This document shows, piece by piece, positions 52,098 to 62,392 of a stretch of 64,000 nucleotides of DNA (position 1 is the first letter of the stretch; each line of letters begins with the position of its first letter). This DNA comes from Clostridia bacterium UC5.1-1D2. Its GTDB lineage: Bacteria; Bacillota; Clostridia; Lachnospirales; Lachnospiraceae. The stretch covers positions 157,456-221,455 of the forward strand of contig BBZN01000002.1 of NCBI GenBank assembly GCA_001304855.1. Reading direction: 5' to 3'. Below the pieces are notes generated by a model. The model searched no databases. It was not told the DNA's origin and was given only the letters and a program-made list of their open reading frames with translations. A program made the position numbers and the translations under genes.

Positions 52098-52374
52098 CCT
52101 GTGTTTCCTCTTTTCCTGTATTTTTCAAGCCTCTTTTAGTATAACCCTTTTTTAAAAACATATAATAATCCTGTATTATTCCCGCCGCCAGATTAAGTTG
52201 TACTGCTTACAATTATATTAAGATTCTAATAAATTTACAATACCTTGATTGCTTTTAGACAGATGTATGATAAAATAGCAATAAGTAACCAAATTTCTCC
52301 ATATCACAGTGAGGGCTGGGCTGGAAGCCTGGGGATTTATCTAATGAGCCTTCACAAGAAAAGGGGGTAGGAAA

Positions 52375-52826
52375 ATGATTATAGCCTGGCTTGTTGCGTT
52401 TGTCGTGTTTCTTATCATAGAAGCGGCCAGTGCATCTCTCACCAGCATCTGGTTTGCAGGAGGATCTCTGGCAGCGTTGGTAGCTCTGATGTGCAGGGCG
52501 CCGCTGGAGGCCCAGCTGGTAGTTTTTGTTGTAGTGTCCTTTGTACTATTTCTTATGGTCCGTCCCTTCGCTTACAAATACCTGTACAGGAAACGGACCG
52601 ATACCAATGTTGACAGTCTTACAGGACGCAAAGCGGTCATAAAGATAAAGGTCGACAATGAAGCCGGAACCGGAAGCGCAACGCTTGCAGGAGAGACATG
52701 GCTTGCCAGAGCCGCCCGGAGGGAGAGACCTTTGAGCCTGGTACGGTTGTTGTAATTACAGCGGTGAGCGGGGCGAAGCTGTTAGTGGAAGCGTCCGGGC
52801 CGGAACACAAAATCGAAGAAGCATAA
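52375..52826 (+). CDS. NfeD family membrane protein
   Basis: About 150 residues. Two or three N-terminal helices (WLVAFVVFLIIEAASASLT, LVVFVVVSFVLFLMV) and a C-terminal OB-fold (LTGRKAVIKIKVDN). NfeD proteins are partners of SPFH/flotillin-like proteins, and such a gene follows 103 bases on. One frame break lies near 52712, after which the OB-fold continues GETFEPGTVVVITAVSG. AAAGGGGGTAGG precedes the ATG. The 235-base gap upstream shows a TATGATAAAAT box near 52268 but no gene. Confidence 0.85.
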
Positions 52827-52929
52827 ATCGCTGCCCGAAGCAGTGGAAATATGCCGCCAAAGGCCGGCGGCATCGATTGCGCCAGGGGTCTTATCTGGGG
52901 CCCGGGCGCTCATAACAAGGAGGAAAAAT

Positions 52930-53880
52930 ATGTTTGGAGCAATTGGAGGTTTGTTGGCATTTGTTATTATAGCGGTTATTATTCTGTTTATACTGTCAAG
53001 CTGCATCAGGGTGGTTCCACAGGCGCAGGCTCTGGTAGTGGAGCGGCTGGGCGCTTTTCAGGGAACCTACGGCGTAGGTATCCATTTCCTGATTCCCTTT
53101 ATTGACCGCGTGGCCAAAAAGGTAAATTTAAAGGAACAGGTGGAGGACTTTCCGCCCCAGCCTGTTATTACCAAAGATAATGTAACCATGCAGATTGATA
53201 CCGTGGTATTTTTCTATATCACAGATCCGAAGCTCTATGCATACGGAGTGGAGCGTCCCCTTCTGGCTATTGAAAACCTGACAGCCACCACCCTGCGTAA
53301 CATCATCGGCGATCTGGAGCTGGACGAAACCCTGACCTCCAGGGAGACGATCAACGCCAAGATGCAGGAGTCGCTGGATATAGCTACAGATCCCTGGGGT
53401 ATTAAGGTGACCAGGGTGGAGCTTAAGAACATTATTCCTCCGGCCGCCATCCAGGAAGCCATGGAGAAGCAGATGAAGGCGGAGCGTGAGCGCCGCGAAT
53501 CCATCCTTCGTGCGGAAGGTGAAAAGAAGTCTATGATCCTGGTTGCAGAAGGAAACAAGGAGTCTGCGGTACTGAATGCGGAGGCGGAGAAGGAAGCCGC
53601 AATCCTCAGGGCTGAGGCAGAGAAGGAGAAGAAGATCAAGGAAGCAGAGGGCCAGGCAGAGGCCATCCGATCCGTACAGCAGGCTACAGCAGACGGTATC
53701 CGGTATATTAAGGAGGCGGGAGCCGACAGCGCTGTGCTCCAGCTTAAGAGCCTGGAGGCCTTCAAGGAAGCTGCCAACGGCAGGGCCAACAAGATTATTA
53801 TTCCTTCAGATATTCAGGGAATTGCAGGCTTGGTAAAGTCCATTGCAGAGGTAGCTGCAAAAGATGAGAAAATCGATTAA
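52930..53880 (+). CDS. SPFH (stomatin/prohibitin/flotillin-like) protein
   Basis: A 316-residue intact protein. One N-terminal membrane helix (LAFVIIAVIILFILSSCI), then the SPFH domain (VVPQAQALVVERLGAF, then QPVITKDNVTMQIDTVVFFYI) and an alanine/glutamate-rich coiled coil (about 190-260) that drives oligomer formation. It likely organises membrane microdomains or regulates a protease, with the NfeD protein upstream. The ATG at 52930 has AAGGAGG at the right spacing. A hairpin terminator follows. Confidence 0.92.
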   Translation: MFGAIGGLLAFVIIAVIILFILSSCIRVVPQAQALVVERLGAFQGTYGVGIHFLIPFIDRVAKKVNLKEQVEDFPPQPVITKDNVTMQIDTVVFFYITDPKLYAYGVERPLLAIENLTATTLRNIIGDLELDETLTSRETINAKMQESLDIATDPWGIKVTRVELKNIIPPAAIQEAMEKQMKAERERRESILRAEGEKKSMILVAEGNKESAVLNAEAEKEAAILRAEAEKEKKIKEAEGQAEAIRSVQQATADGIRYIKEAGADSAVLQLKSLEAFKEAANGRANKIIIPSDIQGIAGLVKSIAEVAAKDEKID

Positions 53881-53932
53881 ATATCTGTAGACAAATAGAC
53901 GTTCATGAGATAAGATAAGGATTAACTGAAAA

Positions 53933-53969
53933 GTGCCCATCAGTGTGGTTATGCTGGTGGGTGCTGTTT
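53933..53969 (+). terminator. Probable intrinsic terminator
   Basis: GTGCCCATCAG (53933-53943) pairs with CTGGTGGGTGC (53954-53964), using some G-T pairs, followed by TTTT. It lies between the SPFH gene and the second MATE gene. Confidence 0.6.
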
Positions 53970-54118
53970 TATTCTTGAATTTTATTTTTTCATATGGGGC
54001 CCGGACTGTTTCTTCGGAGCAAAGAGCCAGGACGCTGTGCCTCCACGGATACCTCTGCATACAGAGGCGTTTTCCATTTGAAAGCCGGGTAAGTCCGCAG
54101 AAAGTGTGAGGAGAGGTT

Positions 54119-55512
54119 ATGTCAGGAAAAGTGAGCGCCAGAAACCGTATTACGGAAGGAAGTATTTTCGGACAGCTCTTGCTGTTCTTTTTTCCCATTT
54201 TTGTTTGGGACTTTTTTCAGCAGTTATATAATACGGCGGATGCATTGTAGTCGGAAGGTTTGTTGGTAAAGAGGCCCTGGCGGCGGTGGGAGGCAGCACC
54301 AGCGTGCTTATCAACCTGCTGGTGGGATTTTTCGTGGGCCTTTCCAGCGGCGCCACCGTGGTTATCTCACAGTTTTACGGGGCCTCCAAGGCAGACAAGG
54401 TCCACTGGGCCGTACATACGTCAATTGCATTTTCCGTTATCGGCGGTATTGTAATGATGGTTGTAGGCATCGGCGGCTCCTATTGGGCGTTGAAGGCTAT
54501 GAAAACGCCTGAGGATGTAATGGGGCCTTCTCTGGCTTACCTCCGTATTTATTTTCTGGGAATGACCGCCAATCTGATTTACAATATGGGAGCAGGCATA
54601 TTGAGGGCCGTGGGGGATTCCAAGGGGCCGCTGTATTTCCTCATTGCAAGCTGTTTTACCAATATTGCTTTGGATGTGCTCCTGGTGGCGGTGCTGCGGA
54701 TCGGCGTGGCGGGAGCGGCCCTGGCCACCATCGCCTCCCAGTTCCTCAGTGCGTTACTGGTAGTTAACGCCCTCAGAAAGGCCGGGGATATTTACAAGCT
54801 TCAGTGGAGGGAGGTCAGGGTTGACAGGCGGATGCTGGGAAGGATTGTGCGCATCGGTATTCCCGCAGGCATGCAGTCTGTGATGTACAACCTTTCCAAC
54901 ATTATCATTCAGGCGGGGGTTAACACCCTGGGGACGGACAATGTGACAGCCTGGGCGACCTACGGAAAAGTGGACGGCCTGTTCTGGATGATGATCAACG
55001 CCCTGGGAATTGCAGTGACTGCCTTTGTGGGACAGAACTTCGGAGCAGGCAGGACAGACAGGGTCCGCAAGGGCGCGGGGGCCTGCATGATCATCGGCAC
55101 AGTCATGACCGTCGCGGCCGGAGCCGCCCTGTACCATTGGGGGCAGTATCTGGTCTATATGTTTACCACCGACGCTCAGGTACAGGATATCAGTATACGG
55201 CTGCTGCATTTTATGGTTCCCACATTTATGACGTACATTGCCATTGAAATACTGTCAGGCACCCTGAGGGGAGTGGGGGACGCCTGGATGCCGTTGGTGA
55301 TTACAGGCGTGGGCATCTGCGGAATCCGGGTTCTGTGGATCCTGTTCGCTCTGCCTCATTTTCACACCATTATCGGAGCGGCTTTCTGCTATCCCCTGAC
55401 CTGGAGCCTTACCACGGTGGCCTTTGTAATTTATTACTATTTCTTCAGCAGCCTCAGCAGATGGAAGGTGAAGCCCTTCTGGAGAAAGCTGAAAAGGTAT
55501 AAACCCTTTTAA
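54119..55512 (+). CDS. MATE family efflux transporter (second copy)
   Basis: About 464 residues. N-terminal signature LFFFPI...QQLYNTADA, then VVGRFVGKEALAAVGGSTSVLINLLVG; the second half has RIGIPAGMQSVMYNLSNIIIQAG. Frame breaks cluster near 54200-54250 in TTTTTT runs, so the first 45 residues are reconstructed. It is related to the MATE gene at 15.5 kb but is not a recent copy. AGGAGAGGTT precedes the ATG at 54119. It has no neighbouring regulator and is followed by an HPr-like gene 44 bases on. Confidence 0.88.
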
Positions 55513-55556
55513 AGTGGGAAGAATTTCTGTATCAAGTGTGATGCAGGAGGTTTTAT

Positions 55557-55739
55557 ATGACAACAAAGGAAGTTATGTTTGATACCATCGAGGATGTAAA
55601 GCAGTTTGTAAATCAGGCGGAACAGTATAAGGCGGATGTGGATGTGTGCTGCGGAAGCTGTATGGTGGACGGAAAGTCCCTTCTTGGGATATTGAGCCTG
55701 GGAATCAAGAAGAAGCTCAATGTAGTGATTCATGATTAG
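55557..55739 (+). CDS. HPr-like protein lacking the phosphorylatable histidine segment
   Basis: A 60-residue intact protein. DGKSLLGILSLGI matches the HPr/Crh core around the regulatory Ser-46 (VNGKSIMGVMSLG), and the spacing to the C-terminus fits. The N-terminal GLHARPA segment with the active His-15 is absent: here the sequence is FDTIEDVKQFVNQAEQY. It therefore cannot carry out PTS transfer like HPr; a Crh-like regulatory role is possible. CAGGAGG precedes the ATG and a terminator follows. Confidence 0.75.
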   Translation: MTTKEVMFDTIEDVKQFVNQAEQYKADVDVCCGSCMVDGKSLLGILSLGIKKKLNVVIHD

Positions 55740-55746
55740 GGGGTAG

Positions 55747-55778
55747 AAGAGACGGCCTTTTAGGGGTTGTCTCTTTTT
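55747..55778 (+). terminator. Intrinsic terminator
   Basis: AGAGAC (55748-55753) pairs with GTCTCT (55769-55774), followed by a T-run to 55778, directly after the HPr-like gene. Confidence 0.65.
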
Positions 55779-55870
55779 ACTATTTTACATTAGAAGTTTC
55801 CTGTGGTATACTGTGAACACTGACGAAGTATTTTTCATTTTATGATTGGGGAAAGGACAGTGAAGAAAGG

Positions 55871-56704
55871 ATGATACAGGATATAGCGCCTCATACATAT
55901 GATCCGGCCTTTCGTATTCAGGAGCCGTCGGACAGGGATTATGTGCTCCACTATGAATATAACAAGGTCATGCTCTTAAAGGAGAGGGAGGGATACGTGA
56001 TTCCCACCTTTGAGGATCTGAAGGAGGAAGAGGATCTAAAACCGAAAGCCAGGTATCTGTTCTCAATTGACGACAGGGCCTATTTCTGCGTCACGGATAT
56101 GAAGATGCCTGAGTTTGGAGGCTATGTGATGGAAGGGCTTCCTATATTCCGTACCTTTGAGCCGCTGCATCAGGCTTTTGCAGGAATTACAGGCAGCCAG
56201 ATATACAGATGGTGGCAGAGCAGGCGGTACTGCGGACACTGCGGCGGAAAGATGGAACACGGGGAAAAGGAACGGTCTTTGGTGTGCAGCAAATGCGGTC
56301 AGACGGAATATCCCAAGATCAGCCCGGCCGTTATCGTAGCCATTAAAAATGGAGACAAACTTCTTATGTCCCGCTATGCCAAAGGCGCGTACAGAAATTA
56401 CGCGCTGATTGCAGGGTTTGTGGAGATCGGAGAAACTTTTGAGGACTGTGTCCGCCGGGAAGTGATGGAGGAAGTGGGCCTTAAGGTGAAGAATATCCGC
56501 TACTATAAAAGCCAGCCCTGGGCTTTCAGCGATACGGAGATGATTGGGTTCACCGCAGATCTGGACGGAGACGACAGGATCCGGCTGGAGGAGGACGAGC
56601 TTTCCGAGGCGGGATGGTTTACAAGGGATGAGGTTGTGGAGTACGGCAATTTTATCAGCGTAGGCCATGAGCTGATGAAGGCCTTTAAGGATGGAACAAT
56701 TTAG
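55871..56704 (+). CDS. nudC: NudC-like NADH pyrophosphatase (Nudix)
   Basis: A 277-residue intact hydrolase that cleaves NADH/NAD+ and can remove NAD caps from RNA. A zinc ribbon (YCGHCGGKM ... CSKCGQ, about residues 118-143) precedes the Nudix box GFVEIGETFEDCVRREVMEE (about 178-197), and the NudC-specific SQPWAFSDTEM follows. AAAGGATG-type spacing makes the ATG at 55871 plausible. It is followed 27 bases later by a HAD phosphatase, probably in one operon. Confidence 0.92.
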   Translation: MIQDIAPHTYDPAFRIQEPSDRDYVLHYEYNKVMLLKEREGYVIPTFEDLKEEEDLKPKARYLFSIDDRAYFCVTDMKMPEFGGYVMEGLPIFRTFEPLHQAFAGITGSQIYRWWQSRRYCGHCGGKMEHGEKERSLVCSKCGQTEYPKISPAVIVAIKNGDKLLMSRYAKGAYRNYALIAGFVEIGETFEDCVRREVMEEVGLKVKNIRYYKSQPWAFSDTEMIGFTADLDGDDRIRLEEDELSEAGWFTRDEVVEYGNFISVGHELMKAFKDGTI

Positions 56705-56731
56705 ATAACAATGACAGGAGAGCGCGCTGCT

Positions 56732-57400
56732 ATGAGCAAAAAGACCCATATTTTATTTGACCTGGACGGAACCCTCACAGATCCGAAGGAGGGAATTACA
56801 AAGTCCGTCAGCTATGCCCTGAACCACTATGGCATCCATGTGGAGGATTTGGACAGCCTCTGCCCCTTCATCGGTCCGCCTCTTACGGACAGTTATAAAA
56901 AATACTTTAACTTTTCCCATGAGCAGGCCTGGGAAGCGGTACTGAAATACAGGGAATACTTCGGCCAACGTGGCTGGCAGGAGAACAAGGAATATCCCGG
57001 AATCAGGGAAATGCTTCGGGCTCTCAAGGATTCCGGCAGGCATCTGATGGTTGCAACCTCCAAGCCGGAGGAATTCGCCCTGCGGATTTTAGACCACTTC
57101 GGCCTGACGGAGTACTTTGAATTTATTGGCGGTGCGGATATGGAGGAAACCAGGAACCGGAAAGCGGACGTTATCGGCTATGTTCTGAAGCAGTGCGGCC
57201 TGGGCGCCGGTGAGGAGGCTGTATCCAGGGCTGTTATGGTGGGTGACAGGGAGCACGATGTGCTGGGAGCCAGACAGTGGGGGATTGAAACGGTAGGCGT
57301 CATGTACGGCTATGGCGGCAGGCAGGAGCTGGAGTCCTGCGGGGCCGATTATATGGTAGAGACAGTGGAGGAGCTCAGGAGGCTTTTGTTGTCCCTGTAG
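56732..57400 (+). CDS. HAD-family phosphatase (PGP/GPH-like)
   Basis: About 222 residues. HAD motif I ILFDLDGTLTDPKEGI, motif II VATSKPEEFA and motif III/IV VGDREHDVLGARQWGI are all present, with an alpha-helical cap of the phosphoglycolate-phosphatase type. It could remove phosphate from phosphoglycolate or a nucleotide. Two start codons are possible (56711 and 56732); I prefer 56732, which has GGAGAG upstream and lets the protein begin just before motif I. Confidence 0.85.
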   Translation: MSKKTHILFDLDGTLTDPKEGITKSVSYALNHYGIHVEDLDSLCPFIGPPLTDSYKKYFNFSHEQAWEAVLKYREYFGQRGWQENKEYPGIREMLRALKDSGRHLMVATSKPEEFALRILDHFGLTEYFEFIGGADMEETRNRKADVIGYVLKQCGLGAGEEAVSRAVMVGDREHDVLGARQWGIETVGVMYGYGGRQELESCGADYMVETVEELRRLLLSL

Positions 57401-57446
57401 GAGAAAGCTATAACCAGAACTCATAATAACCATTCCTATTATGCAA

Positions 57447-57475
57447 TTGACAAATAGAACAATGGTTGCTATGAT
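57447..57475 (+). promoter_or_regulatory. Sigma-70-type promoter of the ilv genes
   Basis: TTGACA (57447-57452) and TATGAT (57470-57475), spacer 17, close to consensus. It lies 78 bases before the ilvN start codon. No T-box or leader-peptide attenuator is visible in this short leader. Confidence 0.75.
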
Positions 57476-57553
57476 TGATATTACTATTATGAAGGGCGTT
57501 GCTATAGATACATACTTTAGGAAGCGTCCCATGTGCAGAGAGGGTGGGATTAG

Positions 57554-58057
57554 ATGGATGACAGAATTGTGTTATCGCTGCTTGTAGACAACACCGCAGG
57601 TGTACTTGCGCGGGTGGCAGGGCTTTTCAGCCGCCGCGGGTATAATATTGAGAGTCTGACCGTAGGTGTCACTGCAGACCCCCGGTATTCCAGAATGACG
57701 GTGGTCTCTCTGGGAGATCAGACGGTGCTGGAGCAAATTAAGAATCAGCTTAATAAGCTGGAGGATGTGAGGGATATCAAGGAATTAAAGCCGGACCGCT
57801 CCGTATACCGTGAGCTTATGATGATCAAGGTTCGTGCCAATGCGGAGGACCGCCAGTCTGTCAGCGCCATTTCCAGTATATTCCGCGCTACCATCGTAGA
57901 CGTAGGCAAGGATTCGCTGACAGTTATGCTTACGGGGGATCAGTCCAAGCTGGATGCCCTGATCAACCTGCTGGAGGATTACGAGATTTTGGAACTGGCC
58001 CGTACCGGTCTTACAGGACTGGAGAGAGGATGCGAGGATATCCGCATTCTGCCATAG
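57554..58057 (+). CDS. ilvN: Acetolactate synthase small (regulatory) subunit
   Basis: A 167-residue intact protein with an N-terminal ACT domain (LSLLVDNTAGVLARVAGLFSRRGYNIESLTVG), which binds valine for feedback inhibition, and the usual C-terminal domain ending LARTGLTGLERG. The large subunit ilvB is not adjacent; the next gene is ilvC. GAGGGTGGG precedes the ATG. Transcription probably starts at the promoter at 57447. Confidence 0.94.
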   Translation: MDDRIVLSLLVDNTAGVLARVAGLFSRRGYNIESLTVGVTADPRYSRMTVVSLGDQTVLEQIKNQLNKLEDVRDIKELKPDRSVYRELMMIKVRANAEDRQSVSAISSIFRATIVDVGKDSLTVMLTGDQSKLDALINLLEDYEILELARTGLTGLERGCEDIRILP

Positions 58058-58129
58058 CTGCTATATTTTAACAAGTGCTTAAGGGGGCGGCCAAGGGCGG
58101 ACTGAGAGTCGTCGGTTTTGTTGCCTTAA

Positions 58130-59178
<1,049 letters not shown>

Positions 59179-59184
59179 TATGAC

Positions 59185-59240
59185 AAAAAAAGGACGAGCC
59201 GCCCGGATCCCAGAGAGGGCCGGAGGCTTTGTCCTTTTTT
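59185..59240 (+). terminator. Intrinsic terminator
   Basis: AAAAAAAGGACGAGCC (59185-59200) pairs with the GGCTTTGTCC...TTTTTT side (59225-59240) with a small bulge. It ends the ilvN-ilvC unit. Confidence 0.8.
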
Positions 59241-59259
59241 ATTTGGCTGTGGAGAATTT

Positions 59260-60140
59260 CTAATAGAGAAATTCTAGAAACGTTTTGAGAGCCATTGCCT
59301 GATTGGATGGATGATAGGCGAAACCGATGGTTCTTCTGTGGATTGGACTATCCAGGGGAATCTCTATGAGCGTATGGTTGTCCAGCTCTTTCTGCACCAG
59401 TTCCTTAATGACGCAGGCCACGCCCAATCCGATTTTTGCAAATTCAATCAGCAGATCCATTGTAGTTACCTCCAGAATTTGTCTGGGGATAATGCGGTTC
59501 TCCGCCATATACTCATCCACATGATGGCGGGTCATATTGCTGGTATCTAAAAGCATGATGTTTCCTGTCTCGAACACGTCCGCGTTCCTGCCTTCCCTGA
59601 GATAAAGGTTTTCCAGATAGGAGGGGGTGGTGGCAAAGATATCCTGTATGTCCATAACGGGTATGAAGGCCAGATCCCTGCGGGCGGAAGGCTCCGCCAC
59701 CAATCCCAGGTCGATTTTCTGCTGCTCCAGACGGGAAAGGGTTTGGACGGTGGACTGGCTTTCTATTGTGACTTTCATATGAGGATACTGGTCGATAAAA
59801 GTCTTTAAGTAGGGCAGAAGAATATACTTGCAGAGCGTGTTGCTGACTCCGATGCGCAGGTGGCCGATATCAAACTCCTGAATCCGCTTTAATTCCATCT
59901 CTCCCCGGTCAAGGGCGTCAAAGGCTTCCCTTGTATGTTCAAAGAGAACTTCCCCCTCTGCCGTAAGCTGTACGCCCCGGGAGCTTCTGGTGAACAGAGA
60001 AAGCCCCAGGCTGTCCTCCAGCTTGCTGATGGCTTTGCTGATAGCGGCTGGCTGATGTACAGCTCTTTCGCCGCCTTGGAAATATTTCCGGCCTTGGCTA
60101 CCTCATAAAAGATCTTATACTGCGACAGATTCTGTTCCAT
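59260..60140 (-). CDS. LysR family transcriptional regulator
   Basis: About 293 residues. The N-terminal helix-turn-helix reads YKIFYEVAKAGNISKAAKELYISQP, then the effector-binding domain begins IGHLRIGVSNTLCKYILLPYL and continues DLGLVAEPSARRD. Frame breaks lie near 60045 and 59895 in the first third. It converges with ilvC and is separated from the LytTR gene upstream by 240 bases that contain repeat A copy 5. A control link to ilv genes is possible by position but unsupported; LysR targets are usually divergent. Confidence 0.88.
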
Positions 60141-60270
60141 AAAGGCCTCCTGTAATATAACAATTTTTCATAGATTTCTTTCCTATTATGTGTTTTTATT
60201 ATAACAATATATGGAGAGAAATGTAAAGGCCTGGATTGTCATTTTGACGCATTCTCTGATTGAGGTGATA

Positions 60271-60379
60271 AGAGCGCGTCGAATTCAAGGTGCGCAGTCC
60301 GCTGCGCGCCCGTTTGGGTTCTTCCCGCAATATGTGATGCCCCACAGTTGACGGAAGGCAAGTTTCAAACACGCTCCGG
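60271..60379. repeat. Palindromic intergenic repeat, family A, copy 5
   Basis: Left end AGAGCGCGTCGAATTC, central hairpin GGTGCGCAG/CTGCGCGCC with loop TCCG, and right end GGCAAGTTTCAAACACGCTCC. The right half aligns with the reverse complement of copy 2 (shared GTGA..CAC-AG..G..GGCAA and TTCAAACACGCTCC). It abuts the stop of the LytTR gene. The rest of 60141-60270 shows no gene. Confidence 0.75.
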
Positions 60380-60380
60380 T

Positions 60381-61196
60381 TTAAACTTTGGAACTCTTTA
60401 GAAATTCCTTTATACTCATATAACGGTCCTTACTTATAGGAAGGGTTTCCCCATTGCGGAGAACTGCGTTATATCTGCGGACAACGTCGATGTGTCTGAT
60501 ATTTACAAGATAACTTTTATGAATGCGGAGAAAATGTTCCGACAGCTTTTCCTCAAAATCGGAGATGCCTCCCCGGACATCAAAAGAGCCATTCTGTGTA
60601 AATACGGTACACCACTGCCGGCAGGCTTTCAGATAAAGGACTTCACTGGGGAAGAGGAAGTGGTGGTTGCTCTGACGATCCCTGAACTGAAGCTTCCGGG
60701 TATTGACAGCCTTAAAATCTATTTCCCTCATATAGTCGAAAAAACCTGTGTCTCCAAAAAACGATTCGGTGGCAGCAGCAGGGAGGGTAAGAGGAACATC
60801 CTGTGCATGGGAACAGTGAATATGAATTACCTTCAGATCGTCTTTAAACTGCCTCCATATGTAAGTTACCCGTACCAGAGCATGAAGGAGCGTCCCTTCC
60901 GCCGATAATGCATCTGCACTGAAGCGTCCATAGACAACCCAGGTATGCCTGTCCTGGGTGAGGATGTGAAACTCCTCTTCACTCAAACGCACAGAAGGCT
61001 CTTTGCTTTCAGCTATCGTGGCTTTTTTGAAGTCTTCCAGAGATTTGCCCCATTGGAATTCATAAGCCCCAATCCAGACAAAATCCTTTGTCATATTGTC
61101 GGTTACAGGCTCCATTTTCCGCTCATAGAAGTCATGGAGATGTTTCCGCGTTTTTTCGATTACTTCTTCCTCTGTATATTGTCTATATTTTTTCAT
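60381..61196 (-). CDS. SnoaL-like/LytTR transcriptional regulator
   Basis: A 271-residue intact protein. Residues about 1-140 look like a SnoaL/NTF2-type ligand-binding domain (KHLHDFYERKMEPVTDNMTKDFVWIGAYEFQ, GRFSADALSAEGT). Residues about 165-270 are a LytTR DNA-binding domain (EVLYLKACRQWCTVFT, FLRIHKSYLVNIRHI, LPISKDRYMSIKEFL). No phosphoacceptor receiver domain is present, so it probably responds to a ligand and not to a kinase. I chose the ATG at 61196 for the AAGGTGACC-like site just upstream; a longer reading has no ribosome site. Confidence 0.8.
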   Translation of the reverse strand: MKKYRQYTEEEVIEKTRKHLHDFYERKMEPVTDNMTKDFVWIGAYEFQWGKSLEDFKKATIAESKEPSVRLSEEEFHILTQDRHTWVVYGRFSADALSAEGTLLHALVRVTYIWRQFKDDLKVIHIHCSHAQDVPLTLPAAATESFFGDTGFFDYMREIDFKAVNTRKLQFRDRQSNHHFLFPSEVLYLKACRQWCTVFTQNGSFDVRGGISDFEEKLSEHFLRIHKSYLVNIRHIDVVRRYNAVLRNGETLPISKDRYMSIKEFLKSSKV

Positions 61197-61335
61197 AAGG
61201 TCACCTGCTCTGCCTGAGTTTTCTGTTACATTATATATTGTTTGCGTCTTTTTTACAATTACATGAGACAAAATAGATAAAAAATTTTTATTTTTCAGGA
61301 AATAGTACCGAATCTGTCCGCCTGGTAAAATTCCT

Positions 61336-62224
61336 TTAAGCAGGGGGCTTAATGGATGCTGCCAGTTCGATGAACGAAGACATCTCGCGGGTGAGCCACT
61401 TGTCCTTATGATACACAATCTGGCGCCAGGTGCGCATGTAGAAATCTTTTACCGGCAGCGTGCAGAGCAGACCGGATGTGATATCGCGGTGGACGGTGAA
61501 TTCCGGGAGGAAGGACAGCCCTAAATTGGAGCGGAGCAGCTTGATGATAAATTCCGTATTCCCAATTTCCAGAAAAGGCTTGATCTCAAGATTCCGGGAA
61601 GCCAGGAACTGATCCAGGATAAAGCGGTAGCTGGCATTCTTCTCCGTGAGTATAAAGGGCTGCGCTATGACTTCGTTCAGATTTAAAATTCCCCGTTCAG
61701 CAAAAGGATGTTCACGGGATGCCACGAATACGATGTCCTCGGGCTCCTCCAGCACCTTAATCCATTTGGAGTCATACATCCGCTTGTCCATAAAATAAAC
61801 GATATCAATGGCATTGCTGTTCATCATGTCCAGGAGGCGCCCGGTGAGTCGGTGATTATGCTTACGTTGACCCCTGGATAAAGACTGTGGTATTTCTCCA
61901 GGAGCCAGGGCAGTATGGAGGAACAGATGGACTCGATTGTTCCGATACAGAGCCTTCCTGTAAGTTCTGAAGTCTTTTCACCGCATCCCTGGCGTTTTCC
62001 AGGTCCTGTATAATAGACACGGCGTGATGATAAAACACATTCCCCTGATGGGTAAGGGTGGTCTGCTTGCCGATCCGGTCAAAAAGACGGACGTTCAGCT
62101 CCTTTTCCAGCTGTTTAATCTGTATAGTTACAGCGGCCTGGGAATATCCAAGCTGCCTGGCGGCTTTTGAAAAACTTTTTTGCTGTGCCACCTGTAAAAA
62201 TGTCATGATTTCCCTGAGCTCCAT
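61336..62224 (-). CDS. LysR family transcriptional regulator, divergent to cyuA
   Basis: About 296 residues. N-terminal helix-turn-helix SFSKAARQLGYSQAAVTIQIKQLEKELNVRLFDR; effector domain with FMDKRMYDSKWIKVLEEPEDIVFVASREHP and NTEFIIKLLRSNLGLSFLPE. Frame breaks lie near 61945 and 61840. It is divergent from the cysteine desulfidase gene (168 bases between start codons), the classic arrangement for a LysR activator and its target. Cysteine or a thiol is a plausible effector. Confidence 0.88.
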
Positions 62225-62286
62225 GTTATGTTCCTTTCCTGTTGATGTATTAAAAAAATTAAAACGATATCATAAAAACATTAAAT

Positions 62287-62315
62287 TTTACACCAATGTC
62301 ATTTTATGGTACAGT
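62287..62315 (+). promoter_or_regulatory. Promoter of the cysteine desulfidase gene
   Basis: TTTACA (62287-62292) and TACAGT (62310-62315), spacer 17. An AT-rich stretch just upstream is a likely LysR binding region. Confidence 0.5.
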
Positions 62316-62392
62316 AGATTCAGAGAAAAATCAATACAAATATGGCTGTTTTTCGGGAAAATCAACTGCAGGAGAAAAGGAAAGGGGTTATT

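Noticed and set aside
57401..57553. Leader peptide or T-box attenuator before ilvN
   Set aside because: No run of Leu/Ile/Val codons, no T-box core sequence and no terminator hairpin between promoter and ilvN.
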